NCBI GenBank assembly: GCA_032718475.1
Contig: JAUCBJ010001433.1
Location: 1-42,053, forward strand
Direction of reading: 5' to 3'
Length of the DNA: 42,053 nt
From: Nemertoderma westbladi
Lineage: Eukaryota; Xenacoelomorpha; Nemertodermatida; Nemertodermatidae
Shown: positions 41,626 to 42,053 of the stretch, in pieces
Position numbering within the stretch: the first letter of the stretch is position 1
How the letters are laid out: each line of letters starts with the position of its first letter
The notes under the pieces: model-generated
Told to the model about the DNA's origin: nothing
Seen by the model: only the letters and a program-made list of their open reading frames with translations
Databases searched by the model: none
Position numbers and translations under genes: made by a program

Positions 41626-42003
41626 AAAGGTTTGAGAAATGATACCCAGTTTGAGAAATTATATTCAGAATGAGATAGGGACTGTACCAGTACCAGTTTG
41701 TGTTTAAAATTAGAGATTAAATTAAATTTCTAGAACATTCATGTCATTCCAACACTAAATTATACCTAATATCGTAATATTTTCAAAATTCGACCCGGCT
41801 GTTTTTCATTCTATTTTCAAACTTTTTTGAGCTTTTTTACAAGCATTTTTATAAGCTTTTTTTGGAACTTTATTCTATATTTTAGGTTTTAACATTCCGA
41901 AATTCTCAGATTCATCTTGAAGCAATGAATTTCTAGAAATTGTTTTATCTAAAAAAAGCTTGAAATAAATCTCAAAAAAGCAGCGCGGAATCGAGCCTTT
42001 AGA

Positions 42004-42053
42004 GATAATAAGACTTACAGTTAATTAATTATTGATTAATCATTAACTATAAT
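42004..42053. other. Right flank of the element
   Basis: A short AT-rich end of the window with no feature. Confidence 0.4.

Larger units (their letters stand above)
38620..42003. mobile_element. Long inverted-repeat DNA element with LINE insertion
   Basis: The left terminus TTTAGGCCCGTTTCCGCGCT matches the inverted right terminus (42003-41976, TAAAGGCTCGATTCCGCGCT). Inner arm matches continue: ATGAATGTTCTAGAA (38787) with 41744-41730, and CTATCTCATTCT...TTTCTCAAACTGGGTA (39313-39350) with 41686-41633 inverted. No transposase frame is seen. The interior holds a 23-base G run (39784-39806), three small hairpins (40370-40433) and a LINE fragment (40461-41625). It belongs to the same family as 28629-29275. 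Confidence 0.7.

Overview
The window is metazoan nuclear DNA, most likely from an invertebrate. There are no operons or bacterial genes. Instead it holds a BEL/Pao LTR retrotransposon, three copies of one LINE family, a decayed Penelope-like element, inverted-repeat DNA elements, long minisatellites and a few spliced-looking exons with good acceptor sites. The palindrome TAGGCCTA occurs seven times and several poly-G/C runs of 21-27 bases are present. I cannot name the phylum from this.

Layout. 1-9067 (minus): a BEL/Pao retrotransposon with its 3' LTR off the left edge. Its gag-protease-RT-RNase H-integrase frame is intact (102-5297). Upstream lies an unusually long N-terminal extension (coiled coil plus Asn-rich stretch), split into three frames that each change at a G homopolymer. 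The 5' LTR ends inside a LINE (9067-10927), so the BEL element probably jumped into that LINE. 11559-13031: two short exons encoding Pipsqueak-type helix-turn-helix domains. 13458-15035: a repeat element with a GTC microsatellite and nine spaced copies of a CTCF-like core motif. 15236-25620: a 10-kb minisatellite of about 28-bp units, organised as two large tandem copies. 25668-25890 and 27998-28142: two further short exons that share an Arg-rich P-[E/D]-R-Y motif. 28629-29275: a transposon fragment with a nested G-ended MITE. 29851-31010: Penelope-like remnant. 31235-32355: a tandem array of POU-octamer-like units. 32620-34440: small repeats. 34597-37190 and 38620-42003: two long inverted-repeat elements, each with a LINE 3' fragment in its loop. 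37669-38138: a short MITE.

How the genes work together. The four plus-strand exons all follow an AG acceptor and enter at the same codon phase, each reaches its own stop, and three have a downstream AATAAA. The simplest reading is a set of alternative 3' terminal exons of one host gene whose shared 5' exons lie to the left of the window. Each would swap a different DNA-binding or basic tail onto a common N-terminus, as in Drosophila lola or mod(mdg4). This is an inference; no transcript data were available. The rest of the window is mobile or tandem-repeat DNA that has expanded the introns between these exons.
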